Positions 1 to 7,804 of a stretch of DNA of 44,056 nt are shown here, piece after piece (positions within the stretch are counted from its first letter, which is position 1; every line of letters begins with the position of its first letter). The DNA comes from Desulfobacterales bacterium (GTDB taxonomy: Bacteria > Desulfobacterota > Desulfobacteria > Desulfobacterales > JAQWFD01): positions 1 to 44,056 of the forward strand of contig JAQWFD010000035.1 in assembly GCA_028704555.1 (NCBI GenBank), written 5' to 3'. The notes under the pieces are model-generated. The model was not told where the DNA came from. It made no database searches and was given only the letters and a program-made list of their open reading frames with translations. The translations under genes and the position numbers were made by a program.

Positions 1-40
1 AAATGGATGAATCGGGCTTTTTTGTGAAGCCCTGGCATGA

Positions 41-325
41 TGGTTCTGTGGGGTCCGTGGGGGGGGCATACGGTTTAAAAAAAGTCCGGTTTATCGGAAA
101 ATTATTTTTCCATGGTATGAATCCGAAAGCTTTTACCTGGTGTTGACGGGATTTATGTGCCTGGTGGTGGCTTTTGGCCTTACAGGTATTTCGGTAGCCC
201 GTGAATATGATCCCTGTCATCGATACCTGTGGCTGCCGGTGCTTCTGGTGGTGATGAGCGGATCGGTTCTCGTATCATGCCTGGTTCGTCTCATCATCCG
301 TTATATCGGCCGGAGTTCAAAGTAG
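41..325 (+). CDS. Small two-helix membrane protein, 5' end disrupted or start unclear
   Basis: The reading frame is open from 41 to the stop at 325. The first usable start is a GTG at 140, which would give 61 residues without a ribosome binding site. Coding-like sequence begins earlier (FPWYESESFYLV before the GTG), so a start at 140 probably truncates the protein. Two hydrophobic stretches (around GFMCLVVAFGLTGI and LPVLLVVMSGSVLVSCLV) suggest two membrane helices, followed by a basic tail. The overlapping frame that begins with ATG at 3 ends at 146 and could be the missing N-terminus if the frame changes in the G8 (59-66) or A7 (77-83) run. I do not recognise the family. It may be a complete small gene with an unusual start, a frameshifted gene, or a gene with a sequencing error. 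Confidence 0.4.
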   Translation, partial: WFCGVRGGGIRFKKSPVYRKIIFPWYESESFYLVLTGFMCLVVAFGLTGISVAREYDPCHRYLWLPVLLVVMSGSVLVSCLVRLIIRYIGRSSK

Positions 326-359
326 CTTCCATCCATGAATGGTTTTTTGAGGCCTGCGC

Positions 360-530
360 TTATCCATCCAATTTCCGCGTTAATCTGTCCTCAACCCGGT
401 CAAGGTTGCCAATGGTAAAATGTCCCTTTGCAAATTCGGGGTCCCGGCGGATGCTGTTTAACAGGTGTTGAAGTCGGTTGCATGACAGTTGCCGGATAAG
501 CCCTTTGGGGAAAATATTTTTGAACTTCAT
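360..530 (-). CDS. Possible 56-residue basic protein
   Basis: A short reading frame on the minus strand starts with ATG at 530 and stops at 360. It reads MKFKNIFPKG, then LNSIRRDPEFAKGHFTIG, and ends EDRLTRKLDG. The residue mix looks protein-like (no low-complexity bias, charged helix-like ends), and no other gene competes for this stretch. There is no clear Shine-Dalgarno sequence upstream. I do not recognise a family. It could equally be the surviving end of a larger gene. Confidence 0.3.
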   Translation of the reverse strand: MKFKNIFPKGLIRQLSCNRLQHLLNSIRRDPEFAKGHFTIGNLDRVEDRLTRKLDG

Positions 531-729
531 GAAATTGATTTGAAAATTGTGAAATCAGGGTGCTGGATCAGCGGTTCATTTTGGGAGCTGTTTGGCTGTC
601 AATTTTTTCTTCGGGCGGGCAGCTGAAATTTACTGAAAATGCCGGCAGTATGCCGGCGGGTAAACCAATGCGCATGACAGCGGTATTGACCGATACCTGA
701 TGATAACCGGAGGCCAGTGATCGAATAAC
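531..729. other. Intergenic stretch before the MFS transporter
   Basis: No gene is visible. The block ATGCCGGC occurs twice close together near 638-655, and GCCGGC is self-complementary, so a small hairpin is possible. A GGAGG at 709-713 lies about 16 bases before the transporter ATG, which is long for a ribosome binding site. No convincing promoter was found. Confidence 0.3.
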
Positions 730-1992
730 ATGCATGACGGTAGTAAAAAGAACGGTTTGAAAACAGTGCTGTCCGGAAATGTCCTGATGCTCGGGGTGGT
801 CAGCTTTTTTACCGACATCTCCAGCGAGATGATCTATCCGCTGCTGCCGGTTTTTTTTACAGGCCTGGTATCTGTTTCGAGCGCCGCGATTTATATTGGT
901 CTGATGGAAGGCGTTGCTGAAAGTGTGTCGAGCCTTTTAAAGATCTGGTCCGGCCGGCTGAGCGATGCCACCGGGAAGCGAAAGCCGGTCGTCTTGTTCG
1001 GCTACGGTGTCTCGACCGTGGCCCGGCCGCTGATGGCGCTGGCAATGGCCGGGTGGCATGTGATCGCATTCAGATTCCTGGACCGTGTGGGAAAAGGCAT
1101 CCGCACGTCTGCCCGTGATGCCCTGATCAGTGACTCGGCCGATATCCGGGTTCGAGGGCTGGCCTTCAGCTTTCACCGGGCCATGGATCATGCCGGAGCA
1201 GTCATCGGACCGGTACTTGCGACAGGAATACTTTATGCTTTTCTGGGCCATGGCTTATGGAGCCGGGAAGATGCCCTCGCATCGCCTGAGGAAATCCGGG
1301 CCCTCCGGTGGCTGTTCGGTATCGCCCTGATTCCGGGGCTTGCTGCCATGGCCGCCCTGCTGGGAAAGGTCAAAGAGATTCCTCAGAAAAACAATTCTCC
1401 GGCTGTAGGTACCCTGACGGACTGCCCCTCTTTGCGCCTGCCCAAACGGTTTTACCTTTACCTTGCATCGGTGACCGTATTTACCCTTGGAAACAGTTCA
1501 GACCTTTTCCTGATATTTTTTGCCCGGACACGGTTTCATCTGGGTATGGGACATGTGATCGGCCTGTGGGTGCTGCTGCATATTTCAAAAATTGTTTTCA
1601 GTGTGCCGGGTGGAATGCTGTCTGATCGCTGGGGGCGCCGGCCGGCCATTGTAACCGGATGGGGGGTGTATATTCTGGTGTATGCCGGCATGGCCTTTCT
1701 TTCGGAATTATGGTGCCTGTGGGGGCTGCTGGCGCTTTACGGCCTTTATTACGGCCTGACCGAAGGAGCGGAAAGAGCGTTGGTAGCCGATTATGTGCCA
1801 TGCGAATACAGGGGAAGGGCCTATGGCCTGTATCACGGGGCGGTGGGGCTGGCAGCGCTGCCGGCAAGCCTTCTGTTCGGTGTGTTCTGGGCGGAACTCG
1901 GCCCCCGTATTGCCTTTATGACAGGGGCAGGGCTTGCAGCAGTTGCGACAGGGATGATGGTGGTTTTTCTGTCCGGAAAACAGAAAATTTGA
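730..1992 (+). CDS. MFS transporter
   Basis: A 420-residue inner-membrane protein with about twelve hydrophobic segments, the usual size for the major facilitator superfamily. The N-terminal part has the hallmarks of one MFS branch: SFFTDISSEMIYPLLPVFF in helix 1, and the loop 2-3 motif WSGRLSDATGKRKPV, which matches the MFS motif A pattern G-x-L-(S)D-x-x-G-R/K-K/R. A second, weaker copy (GGMLSDRWGRRPAI) opens the C-terminal half, as expected from the internal duplication. ATG 730 is the first start in the open frame. Substrate cannot be read from the sequence; related proteins are usually annotated only as MFS transporters. It appears monocistronic. Confidence 0.9.
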   Translation: MHDGSKKNGLKTVLSGNVLMLGVVSFFTDISSEMIYPLLPVFFTGLVSVSSAAIYIGLMEGVAESVSSLLKIWSGRLSDATGKRKPVVLFGYGVSTVARPLMALAMAGWHVIAFRFLDRVGKGIRTSARDALISDSADIRVRGLAFSFHRAMDHAGAVIGPVLATGILYAFLGHGLWSREDALASPEEIRALRWLFGIALIPGLAAMAALLGKVKEIPQKNNSPAVGTLTDCPSLRLPKRFYLYLASVTVFTLGNSSDLFLIFFARTRFHLGMGHVIGLWVLLHISKIVFSVPGGMLSDRWGRRPAIVTGWGVYILVYAGMAFLSELWCLWGLLALYGLYYGLTEGAERALVADYVPCEYRGRAYGLYHGAVGLAALPASLLFGVFWAELGPRIAFMTGAGLAAVATGMMVVFLSGKQKI

Positions 1993-2100
1993 TTCAAGCC
2001 CAAGTGCGTGGGGAAAAGAAAGGGGCTATGGATCTAATGCGGTCCGTGCCCGCAACCCAATTTCCATGGAATTGCCGTTACAAAAAACTCTTTAATTTTC

Positions 2101-2203
2101 TACCGCCCGTTCGCTTCGCTCTTTCGAGACACAGAGCTCGCAGAGACCAAAACCACCGTTTCGAGGCTCTGCGTTCTTCGCGTCTCGAGCGAAGCGGGCG
2201 GTA
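2101..2203. repeat. Palindromic intergenic element (about 103 bp)
   Basis: The arms TACCGCCCG...CGCTTCGCTC at the left and GAGCGAAGCGGGCGGTA at the right are inverted copies with small interruptions. A further inner match places CGAGAC and GCAGAG-type blocks in both arms. The element sits between the MFS gene and the ferredoxin fragment. Its size and lack of coding sequence fit a REP- or MITE-like non-autonomous repeat. Confidence 0.6.
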
Positions 2204-2284
2204 ACTATAACGGGAAAATTTTTGTTTTTTTTGACAGAGTTTGAGGGATAAGACACTAACAACATCCGGAACCGCTGCAAGCGG

Positions 2285-2404
2285 GGCCTTTTTTATCGTG
2301 AACACGGCGTGGGGACATACGATCAGACACATGCCGCAGCCCACACACCGGTCGCTGTCCAGGGAGAATGTGATGATCTTTTTCAGGCAGATCAATTCTT
2401 CCAT
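2285..2404 (-). pseudogene. Truncated HgcB-like 4Fe-4S ferredoxin fragment
   Basis: Reading leftward from ATG at 2404, about 40 residues look like the N-terminal half of a small bacterial ferredoxin. They contain the complete cluster motif CVGCGMCLIVCPHAVF (C-x2-C-x2-C-x3-CP). The pattern of an N-terminal strand, then SLDSDRCVGCGMC and CPHAVFTI-KKA, resembles HgcB-type ferredoxins, which carry a second CxxCxxC motif and a C-terminal cysteine. Here the resemblance stops after the first motif. The frame runs on to 2078 through the palindromic element without any second cluster motif. No hgcA is present in the window. I read it as a gene remnant; HgcB identity is a family resemblance, not proof of mercury methylation. 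Confidence 0.55.
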
Positions 2405-2420
2405 TGGTGTTGATCTTTTT

Positions 2421-2569
2421 CTAACTGATTTTATCAGTATGTTACAAACTGAGTGGCGGCAGCTTTGCTTCTTTGAGTCTGCCATAAGATAAAAGAGTCT
2501 TGCATCTTGTCTTTTTCCTCAAACGAAGTGCCCCGCCAGCGATAGTGCTACTCAGTCCCGCCCGCAGGG
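2421..2569 (+). repeat. Dispersed repeat, copy A
   Basis: This stretch is clearly related to 25189-25335. Shared blocks in order are TTATCAGT, CTTTGCTTC, ATAAGATAAAAGA, TCAAACGAAGTGC, CCAGCGATAG and GCCCGCAGGG, with similar spacing. The best-conserved core is 2463-2569. It is not translated in any long frame. It starts just upstream of the ferredoxin fragment and ends about 100 bases before the winged-helix gene. Confidence 0.75.
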
Positions 2570-2672
2570 CTGATCCGGTCAGTAATTTTATTGACATTTA
2601 ACCGCGTATATATTAGTGCACCGCAAAATACCTGACATCATTTTAATAAGATTAACCATATGGAGGATGCAC

Positions 2673-3059
2673 ATGAATTTGCTGGAGGATCAGATACGAT
2701 CCATTTCCGAATCTCTGTCAGCCGTTTCCAGGGAAATAGAAAACCTTTCGAACGTGATCAAAGAGATTCACATTGCACCCCTGACGGCTGAGTCGGAAAC
2801 TGCTCTTTCAGATGTGTTGTCGGTGATCCAGCAATCGAAAGACCTGGGAGACAGGGCTAAAAAGACGAAAAACGGAAAAGAATTAAAGGTGACTGATTCA
2901 GTTTATGATGTAATCAAACGAAGTAAAAAAGGCGCCAGTATCGCCAAACTGAGAGAAAAGACCCTGTTCGATCCCCGCCAGATCAGTAATGCGCTTTACA
3001 AGCTGACGAAAAACGGAAAAATTATCGCCAAATCCCGCGGTCTCTATATAAAAGTGTAA
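2673..3059 (+). CDS. Small coiled-coil plus winged-helix protein
   Basis: ATG 2673 is preceded by GGAGG (2662-2666) at ideal spacing, so it is preferred over the upstream in-frame ATG at 2616; the product is 128 residues. Residues 1-55 look like an amphipathic coiled coil (LLEDQIRSISESLSAVSREI). A lysine-rich linker follows. The last 55 residues resemble a winged helix: TDSVYDVIKRSKKGASIAKL, then ISNALYKLTKNGKIIAKSRG ending in a beta wing. This suggests a DNA-binding protein, perhaps dimerising through the coil. No metal or ligand site is visible. I do not recognise a named family. The general layout (charged or coiled N-terminus, DNA-binding-like C-terminus) is similar to the protein at 31385. 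Confidence 0.75.
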   Translation: MNLLEDQIRSISESLSAVSREIENLSNVIKEIHIAPLTAESETALSDVLSVIQQSKDLGDRAKKTKNGKELKVTDSVYDVIKRSKKGASIAKLREKTLFDPRQISNALYKLTKNGKIIAKSRGLYIKV

Positions 3060-3117
3060 CGGAAGCGGCAGAATTATCGGTTACGGCCATGTCGATACCG
3101 TCGCACCACATAAAATT

Positions 3118-3296
3118 TCATTCAACCGTCATAAACGTGTCGACCGTCGCCGATTCATAACGGGCGGTTGTTTTGATCTTCTGCGCCAGGCGCATCTCTT
3201 CATCGTAAATGCATTCATGTGATAAAAATTTTTATTTTCCCTGAATCCGAACAGTATTTCAGACACTTTCCACCGTCGCTGATAAGGCGGTTTCAA
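3118..3296 (-). pseudogene. Coding-like remnant, apparently frameshifted
   Basis: On the minus strand, one frame from 3296 reads YQRRWKVSEILFGFREN. After the A/T runs near 3225-3235 a different frame continues HECIYDEEMRLAQKIK and then SATVDTFMTVE before a stop at 3118. Both pieces look protein-like but neither is an open gene by itself; a one-base change in the A5/T5 runs would join them. I do not recognise a family. It lies in the 400-base gap between the winged-helix gene and the M16 peptidase, which otherwise shows nothing I can identify. Confidence 0.25.
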
Positions 3297-3466
3297 TTAT
3301 TATCCGATGCGGTTATCAGAACATACAGCCGGTAGGGCATGAAACCGATTCCTCTTGCGGGGAGGTGTTGCTTTTTCAGTATCCGGCCTTATGTTGTAAA
3401 CAAAAATGTGTTCGAATATGCCGTAAATGATGTGCCAGTCTGAAAAATTCATGTAGAGGAGTGATT

Positions 3467-6388
3467 ATGCTTAACCATATGTTCCGTCCTTTTGTCCGGA
3501 AGATGTTGTCCCGGTTCGTTATTTCAATAGCCGTTTTTTTTCTGGCCCATGCGTTTGATCCGGATAGTCAGAGCCTTGCATCGGTTGCGGCCCGTAGCAC
3601 AGACGGGGTTGCGCCGGCAGTACAGTCGGTTCCATGGTGGCCTCAGGAAATCAGCGATCTGAAGCCTGATCCCGGACTGGTTTTCGGGCGTCTGGACAAT
3701 GGATTCCGATATGTGCTGATGAAAAATCAAAAGCCCGCAGACCGGGTCAGCATGCACCTGAATATTCAGGCCGGTTCCATCCATGAAACCGATTCCCAGC
3801 AGGGCGTCGCTCATTTTCTGGAACATATGCTGTTTAACGGCACCGAACACTTTAAGCCGGGTGAGCTTGTCAAATATTTTCAGGGCATCGGAATGCAATT
3901 TGGTCCTGATGCCAATGCCCATACCGGATTTTCCGAGACTGTCTATGATATTCTCCTGCCGGATGGAAACCGTGAAAGCCTGAAAAAAGGTCTCCTGGTC
4001 ATGAAAGATTATGCCCGGGGGGCGTTGTTGCTCGAATCGGAAATCGACCGGGAACGAAAGGTGATCCTGGCGGAAAAACGGACGAGGGATTCTGCATCCT
4101 ATCGGACCTTTGAGGCCAGTATCCGGTTTGAACTTCCCGGGACAATAGTGCCTGAACGGCTTCCGATCGGAAAAGAGTCCGTTATCCAGAATGCGGACAG
4201 GGCCCTGTTGAAGGGGTTTTATGATACCTGGTATCGATCCGACAAGATGATGCTTGTCATGGTCGGAGATATCGACACCACCCTTGCGGCCTCCCTGATC
4301 GAAGATACATTTTCGGGTATTAAGCCAGCCGGTTCCACTGCCGGGGACCCGGCGCTGGGTCAGTTTGATCATCAAGGCAATAAGATATTTTATCATTATG
4401 AAAAAGAAGCCGGAAAAACATCCGTAAGACTGGGGGTATCGGATATCATTTCCCTGGAGACAGATTCTGAAGACCTTCAGCGGAAACTGACGATCGGGGA
4501 CCTTGCCGATCAGATCGTTCAGAACCGCCTAGATGCCTTGATGCGCAGGGCCGATACCCCCTTTACATCCGCATCCATCGGATCTTATATTTTTTTGGAA
4601 CAAATTGATTCTGCCGAAATATCGGCCGAGTGCAGTCCGGAAAACTGGGAAAAATCCCTTGGCATTATCGAACAGACGCTCAGAAAGGCGATTGAATACG
4701 GCTTTACACAGTCAGAGCTTGACAGGGTCAGGAAGGACTATCTGTCAAATCTCGAAAACGAGGTGAAAACCGCCTCTACGCGTGACAGCCGGGAGATAGC
4801 CGGACGGCTTATCAGCAGCTTGAACAATAACCGGGTCTTTCAATCGCCCGCTCAGCGGCAGGCTCTGTTGAGACCACTGATTGAGTCTCTGACGCCGGAA
4901 AAGGTTCATGAGGCATTCAAGGCCACATGGAATCGCGGTCACCGATTGATCATGGTTACCGGAAATGTTGAATTGGGCGGTGTGCAGCCGGCGGAAAACC
5001 GCATTGGTCAAGCCTATGCCGGCAGTGCTGCCATTCCGGTTGAAAAGCCGGAGGTAATAAAGACGGCGACGTTTCCCTATCTGCCTGAGCCTCAACAGCC
5101 GGGAAAAATTCTGCGAAAGCGCGAAATAAAAGACCTGGGCATCGTTCAGGTTGATTTTGAAAACGGAGTCCGCCTGAATCTGAAACAGACCGATTTTAAA
5201 GCGGATGAAATTCTGGTCAGTGTGTGCTTTGGAAGGGGGCGGTCTTCCGAACCCATCGATAAACCGGGCTTATCCTATCTGGCAGCGGATGTGATCAATG
5301 AAAGCGGATTCGGCGGTCTCGACAAAGAGACGTTTGAACGTGCCATGGCCGGAAAACGGACGTATGTGTCGTTCGGCGTTGAGGATGGCTGCTTTGTGCT
5401 GGAAGGTAAAACCGTATCGGAAGAAATCCCTCTTTTGTTTCAGATACTGTATGCCTACCTGAATGATCCCGGGTTTCGACCGGACGCCTTATCTCTGGTG
5501 ATGGAGCGGTTCCGGCAGACGTATGAGAAATTGTCCAGTTCGGTTGACGGTGCCATGACCCTGTCCGGGAAGCGTTTTCTGGCCGGAGGCGATTCACGTT
5601 TCGGGTTGCCGTCTCCTGATGCTTTTAAAATGCTTACGCTCGAGGATGTACGAAGCTGGATTCTGCCCTCTGTCAGGCAGGATGAGCTGGAAATTTCCGT
5701 GGTCGGTGATGTTGAAGATCCGGTGGCTGTAATACAGGCCGCGTCGCTGTTTTTAGGTTCTTCCGATCGGAAAAAATCTGATCCCCGCCCGATCAGGGAT
5801 AGCCTTCCCCGGTTTCCCCAGGGAGAAAAGCGCCACGTCGGAGTGCCGACGCAAATTCCCAAGAGCCTGGTGATCGTGGCGTATCCGACCGGGGATTTTC
5901 TGGATATCCACCGGACCCGCCAGTTTTCCGTTCTGGATGAAGTCGTTACGGACCGGCTGCGGGAAACGGTAAGAGAAAAACTGGGGGCCGCGTATTCCCC
6001 TGTCGCTTATAATATCCCGAGCAAGGTCTATAAGGGCTACGGCGTATTTTATGTGATGGTTACCGTTGCGCCGGAGGCCGTAACCGAGATCGAGTCTGAG
6101 ATCAAGGCGATTATAGATCGTATTGCAGAAAACGGGGTTACGCAGGATGAGCTGATGCGGGCGCTGAAACCTTCTCTGACCGGTATCAAAGACCTTCGCA
6201 AAACCAATGAGTACTGGCTGCAAAGTGTCATGAAAGAATCGGATCGGTATCCTCAGCAGCTTGAGTGGAGCCGGACCATGGAAAACGATTACGCTTCCAT
6301 TGCTTCAAACGAGTTGACAGCACTGGCAAAGACGTATCTGGACAATTCCAGAGCGGCAATTGTCATCATTGCCCCGGATCGGGACTGA
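3467..6388 (+). CDS. Exported M16-family zinc metallopeptidase
   Basis: The product is 973 residues, in the size range of two-half M16 proteases such as pitrilysin/PqqL. ATG 3467 follows AGAGGA with six bases between, so it is preferred over GTG 3461. A basic N-terminus and hydrophobic stretch (about residues 16-30) form a signal peptide or anchor. The inverted zinc motif HxxEH is intact (HFLEH, H116, E119, H120). The third ligand is probably E196 in the stretch ERKVILAEKR, 76 residues later, as expected for the family. The C-terminal half, from about residue 540, is the inactive second half, with RETVREKLGAAYSPVA typical of M16 C-terminal domains. The likely role is peptide or misfolded-protein degradation in the periplasm. 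It appears monocistronic. Confidence 0.93.
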   Translation: MLNHMFRPFVRKMLSRFVISIAVFFLAHAFDPDSQSLASVAARSTDGVAPAVQSVPWWPQEISDLKPDPGLVFGRLDNGFRYVLMKNQKPADRVSMHLNIQAGSIHETDSQQGVAHFLEHMLFNGTEHFKPGELVKYFQGIGMQFGPDANAHTGFSETVYDILLPDGNRESLKKGLLVMKDYARGALLLESEIDRERKVILAEKRTRDSASYRTFEASIRFELPGTIVPERLPIGKESVIQNADRALLKGFYDTWYRSDKMMLVMVGDIDTTLAASLIEDTFSGIKPAGSTAGDPALGQFDHQGNKIFYHYEKEAGKTSVRLGVSDIISLETDSEDLQRKLTIGDLADQIVQNRLDALMRRADTPFTSASIGSYIFLEQIDSAEISAECSPENWEKSLGIIEQTLRKAIEYGFTQSELDRVRKDYLSNLENEVKTASTRDSREIAGRLISSLNNNRVFQSPAQRQALLRPLIESLTPEKVHEAFKATWNRGHRLIMVTGNVELGGVQPAENRIGQAYAGSAAIPVEKPEVIKTATFPYLPEPQQPGKILRKREIKDLGIVQVDFENGVRLNLKQTDFKADEILVSVCFGRGRSSEPIDKPGLSYLAADVINESGFGGLDKETFERAMAGKRTYVSFGVEDGCFVLEGKTVSEEIPLLFQILYAYLNDPGFRPDALSLVMERFRQTYEKLSSSVDGAMTLSGKRFLAGGDSRFGLPSPDAFKMLTLEDVRSWILPSVRQDELEISVVGDVEDPVAVIQAASLFLGSSDRKKSDPRPIRDSLPRFPQGEKRHVGVPTQIPKSLVIVAYPTGDFLDIHRTRQFSVLDEVVTDRLRETVREKLGAAYSPVAYNIPSKVYKGYGVFYVMVTVAPEAVTEIESEIKAIIDRIAENGVTQDELMRALKPSLTGIKDLRKTNEYWLQSVMKESDRYPQQLEWSRTMENDYASIASNELTALAKTYLDNSRAAIVIIAPDRD

Positions 6389-6588
6389 GTATTGAGCCGA
6401 TTGTGTATCCGGTTCATCTCAGCGGGGGGATTTGCCGGCCATGGTTTGGGCAAAATGCGGTTGTGTCCGTGTATACGCCAACCTCATCGCTGCATAAACA
6501 AAACAGTGAAGAATATCATAAGCTGATAATTACAAACAGATGTGAAATTAGTAACGTCCGGGCTGATTTGGGTCCTTGAGAGGATACG
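6389..6588. other. Intergenic spacer, M16 peptidase to HAD gene
   Basis: About 200 bases with no gene and no convincing terminator. The end carries the ribosome binding site GAGAGGA just before the next ATG. Confidence 0.4.
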
Positions 6589-7485
6589 ATGATTATTAAC
6601 GAGGTCATAAAACCTGAAGCACGCCGTGGTCAAATGCATCCAACTGGCCTGGTCGTTACTGATCTGGATGGAACGCTGATGCGTTCAGACGGGACCATCC
6701 ATTCGAATGATCTGAAAACGCTGGAGGACCTCGGAACATACGGGATTGTACGAGCCATTGCGACCGGCCGGTCCCTGTATTCATTCAGCCGCAGTGTCGA
6801 TAGACCGCTGCCGGTCGATTTTATTATCTTTTCAACCGGGGCTGCCATATTAAAATATCCTGAAGGGGTAATGATGAGGTCCGTTAATCTGGAAGCACGG
6901 GAAGTTCAGTTCATTATCCGGGTATTTAAACAGCACCGGCTGCATTTTATGGTGCACCGCGGGGCGCCGGACAATCATCTGTTTGCTTATCACCAGCCTG
7001 AAGGTCCAAACCCCGATTTCGTCAGGCGGATCGAGCTTTATCATGAGGTATGCTGGCCCCTTGATTCAGATGCTGCCCCCTTTGATCAGGCTGCTCAAGT
7101 AATTGCGGTGGTTCCTGAAACCATGGGGGATAAGGTATTTAATCTTATACAGGAGCAGCTGGACGAGTTTAATGTCATACGGACGACCTCTCCCCTTGAT
7201 GGTGCCTCGATGTGGATCGAGGTTTTTCCTAAAAATGTTTCAAAAAGTCTGTCGACCGCCTGGCTGGCATCCGAGCTGGGAATCGATGCCGAATACGTGA
7301 TGGCCGTGGGCAATGATTATAACGATATGGATCTGCTGCTGTGGTCCGGTGCCAGTTATGTGGTTGACAATGCGCCGGAAGATTTGAAACGGCGTTTTGC
7401 TTCCGTCGCCTCCAATGATAATGCCGGTGTGACCGAAGCCGTCAACCGATGGCTAGGCCTGAATCCGATCCAATGCATCCGCTGA
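6589..7485 (+). CDS. Cof-type HAD-superfamily hydrolase
   Basis: The product is 298 residues, typical of the Cof/YbiV-type (C2-capped) haloacid dehalogenase-like phosphatases. Motif I, DLDGTL, lies at residues 25-30 with the nucleophile D25 and acid/base D27. Motif II is the T in AIATGRS. Motif IV is in the C-terminal stretch AVGNDYNDMDLL, which supplies the magnesium-binding aspartates. The start at 6589 has GAGAGGA eight bases upstream. These enzymes dephosphorylate sugar phosphates, FMN-type cofactors or similar small metabolites in the cytoplasm; the substrate cannot be predicted from this sequence. Neighbours give no pathway context. Confidence 0.9.
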   Translation: MIINEVIKPEARRGQMHPTGLVVTDLDGTLMRSDGTIHSNDLKTLEDLGTYGIVRAIATGRSLYSFSRSVDRPLPVDFIIFSTGAAILKYPEGVMMRSVNLEAREVQFIIRVFKQHRLHFMVHRGAPDNHLFAYHQPEGPNPDFVRRIELYHEVCWPLDSDAAPFDQAAQVIAVVPETMGDKVFNLIQEQLDEFNVIRTTSPLDGASMWIEVFPKNVSKSLSTAWLASELGIDAEYVMAVGNDYNDMDLLLWSGASYVVDNAPEDLKRRFASVASNDNAGVTEAVNRWLGLNPIQCIR

Positions 7486-7804
7486 GCAGCCGCGTTTGAC
7501 CAGCCGGCCCTTTGCTTCCAGACCTGTCCGTTGCTGCCTGATAAAAATCCTTCCTTCCTTTACCCCCTTGCGTTTTGTGATGAATTGATTCTCATTACTC
7601 CGGCCTGCCGTGCTGAGCATCTGCCTTTTTGTGATTTTTCGGGTGATGGGGGGTGCGGGAGTAGTGATATCTGACGTTGAAAAAATGATAAAAAAGCATA
7701 TACATATGCTTTTATTTATAGTATTTTTTTTAATTCGTTATTGTTGCCTCTGAAAAAATGATTTGGTATTGTACTGAAATGATTATGGCAAGAAAGGATA
7801 TAAG
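7486..7804. other. Intergenic region before the cytochrome c maturation operon
   Basis: No gene is visible in about 320 bases. The right half becomes strongly A+T rich and contains the perfect palindrome at 7692-7713. The promoter of resB is presumably between this palindrome and 7804, but no clear -35/-10 pair stands out. Confidence 0.5.
7692..7713. promoter_or_regulatory. Perfect 10-bp inverted repeat, possible operator
   Basis: AAAAGCATAT and ATATGCTTTT form a perfect palindrome around a two-base centre. It lies 92 bases before resB in A+T-rich sequence. It could be a dimeric regulator's binding site, or a weak hairpin terminator of the HAD gene since T-rich sequence follows. The two cannot be separated by eye. 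Confidence 0.4.

Noticed and set aside
2278..2304. CCGCT-GCA-AGCGG followed by GGCC and six T residues, a possible terminator
   Set aside because: The stem is only five pairs and is separated from the T run; it lies inside the ferredoxin fragment, so chance is likely.
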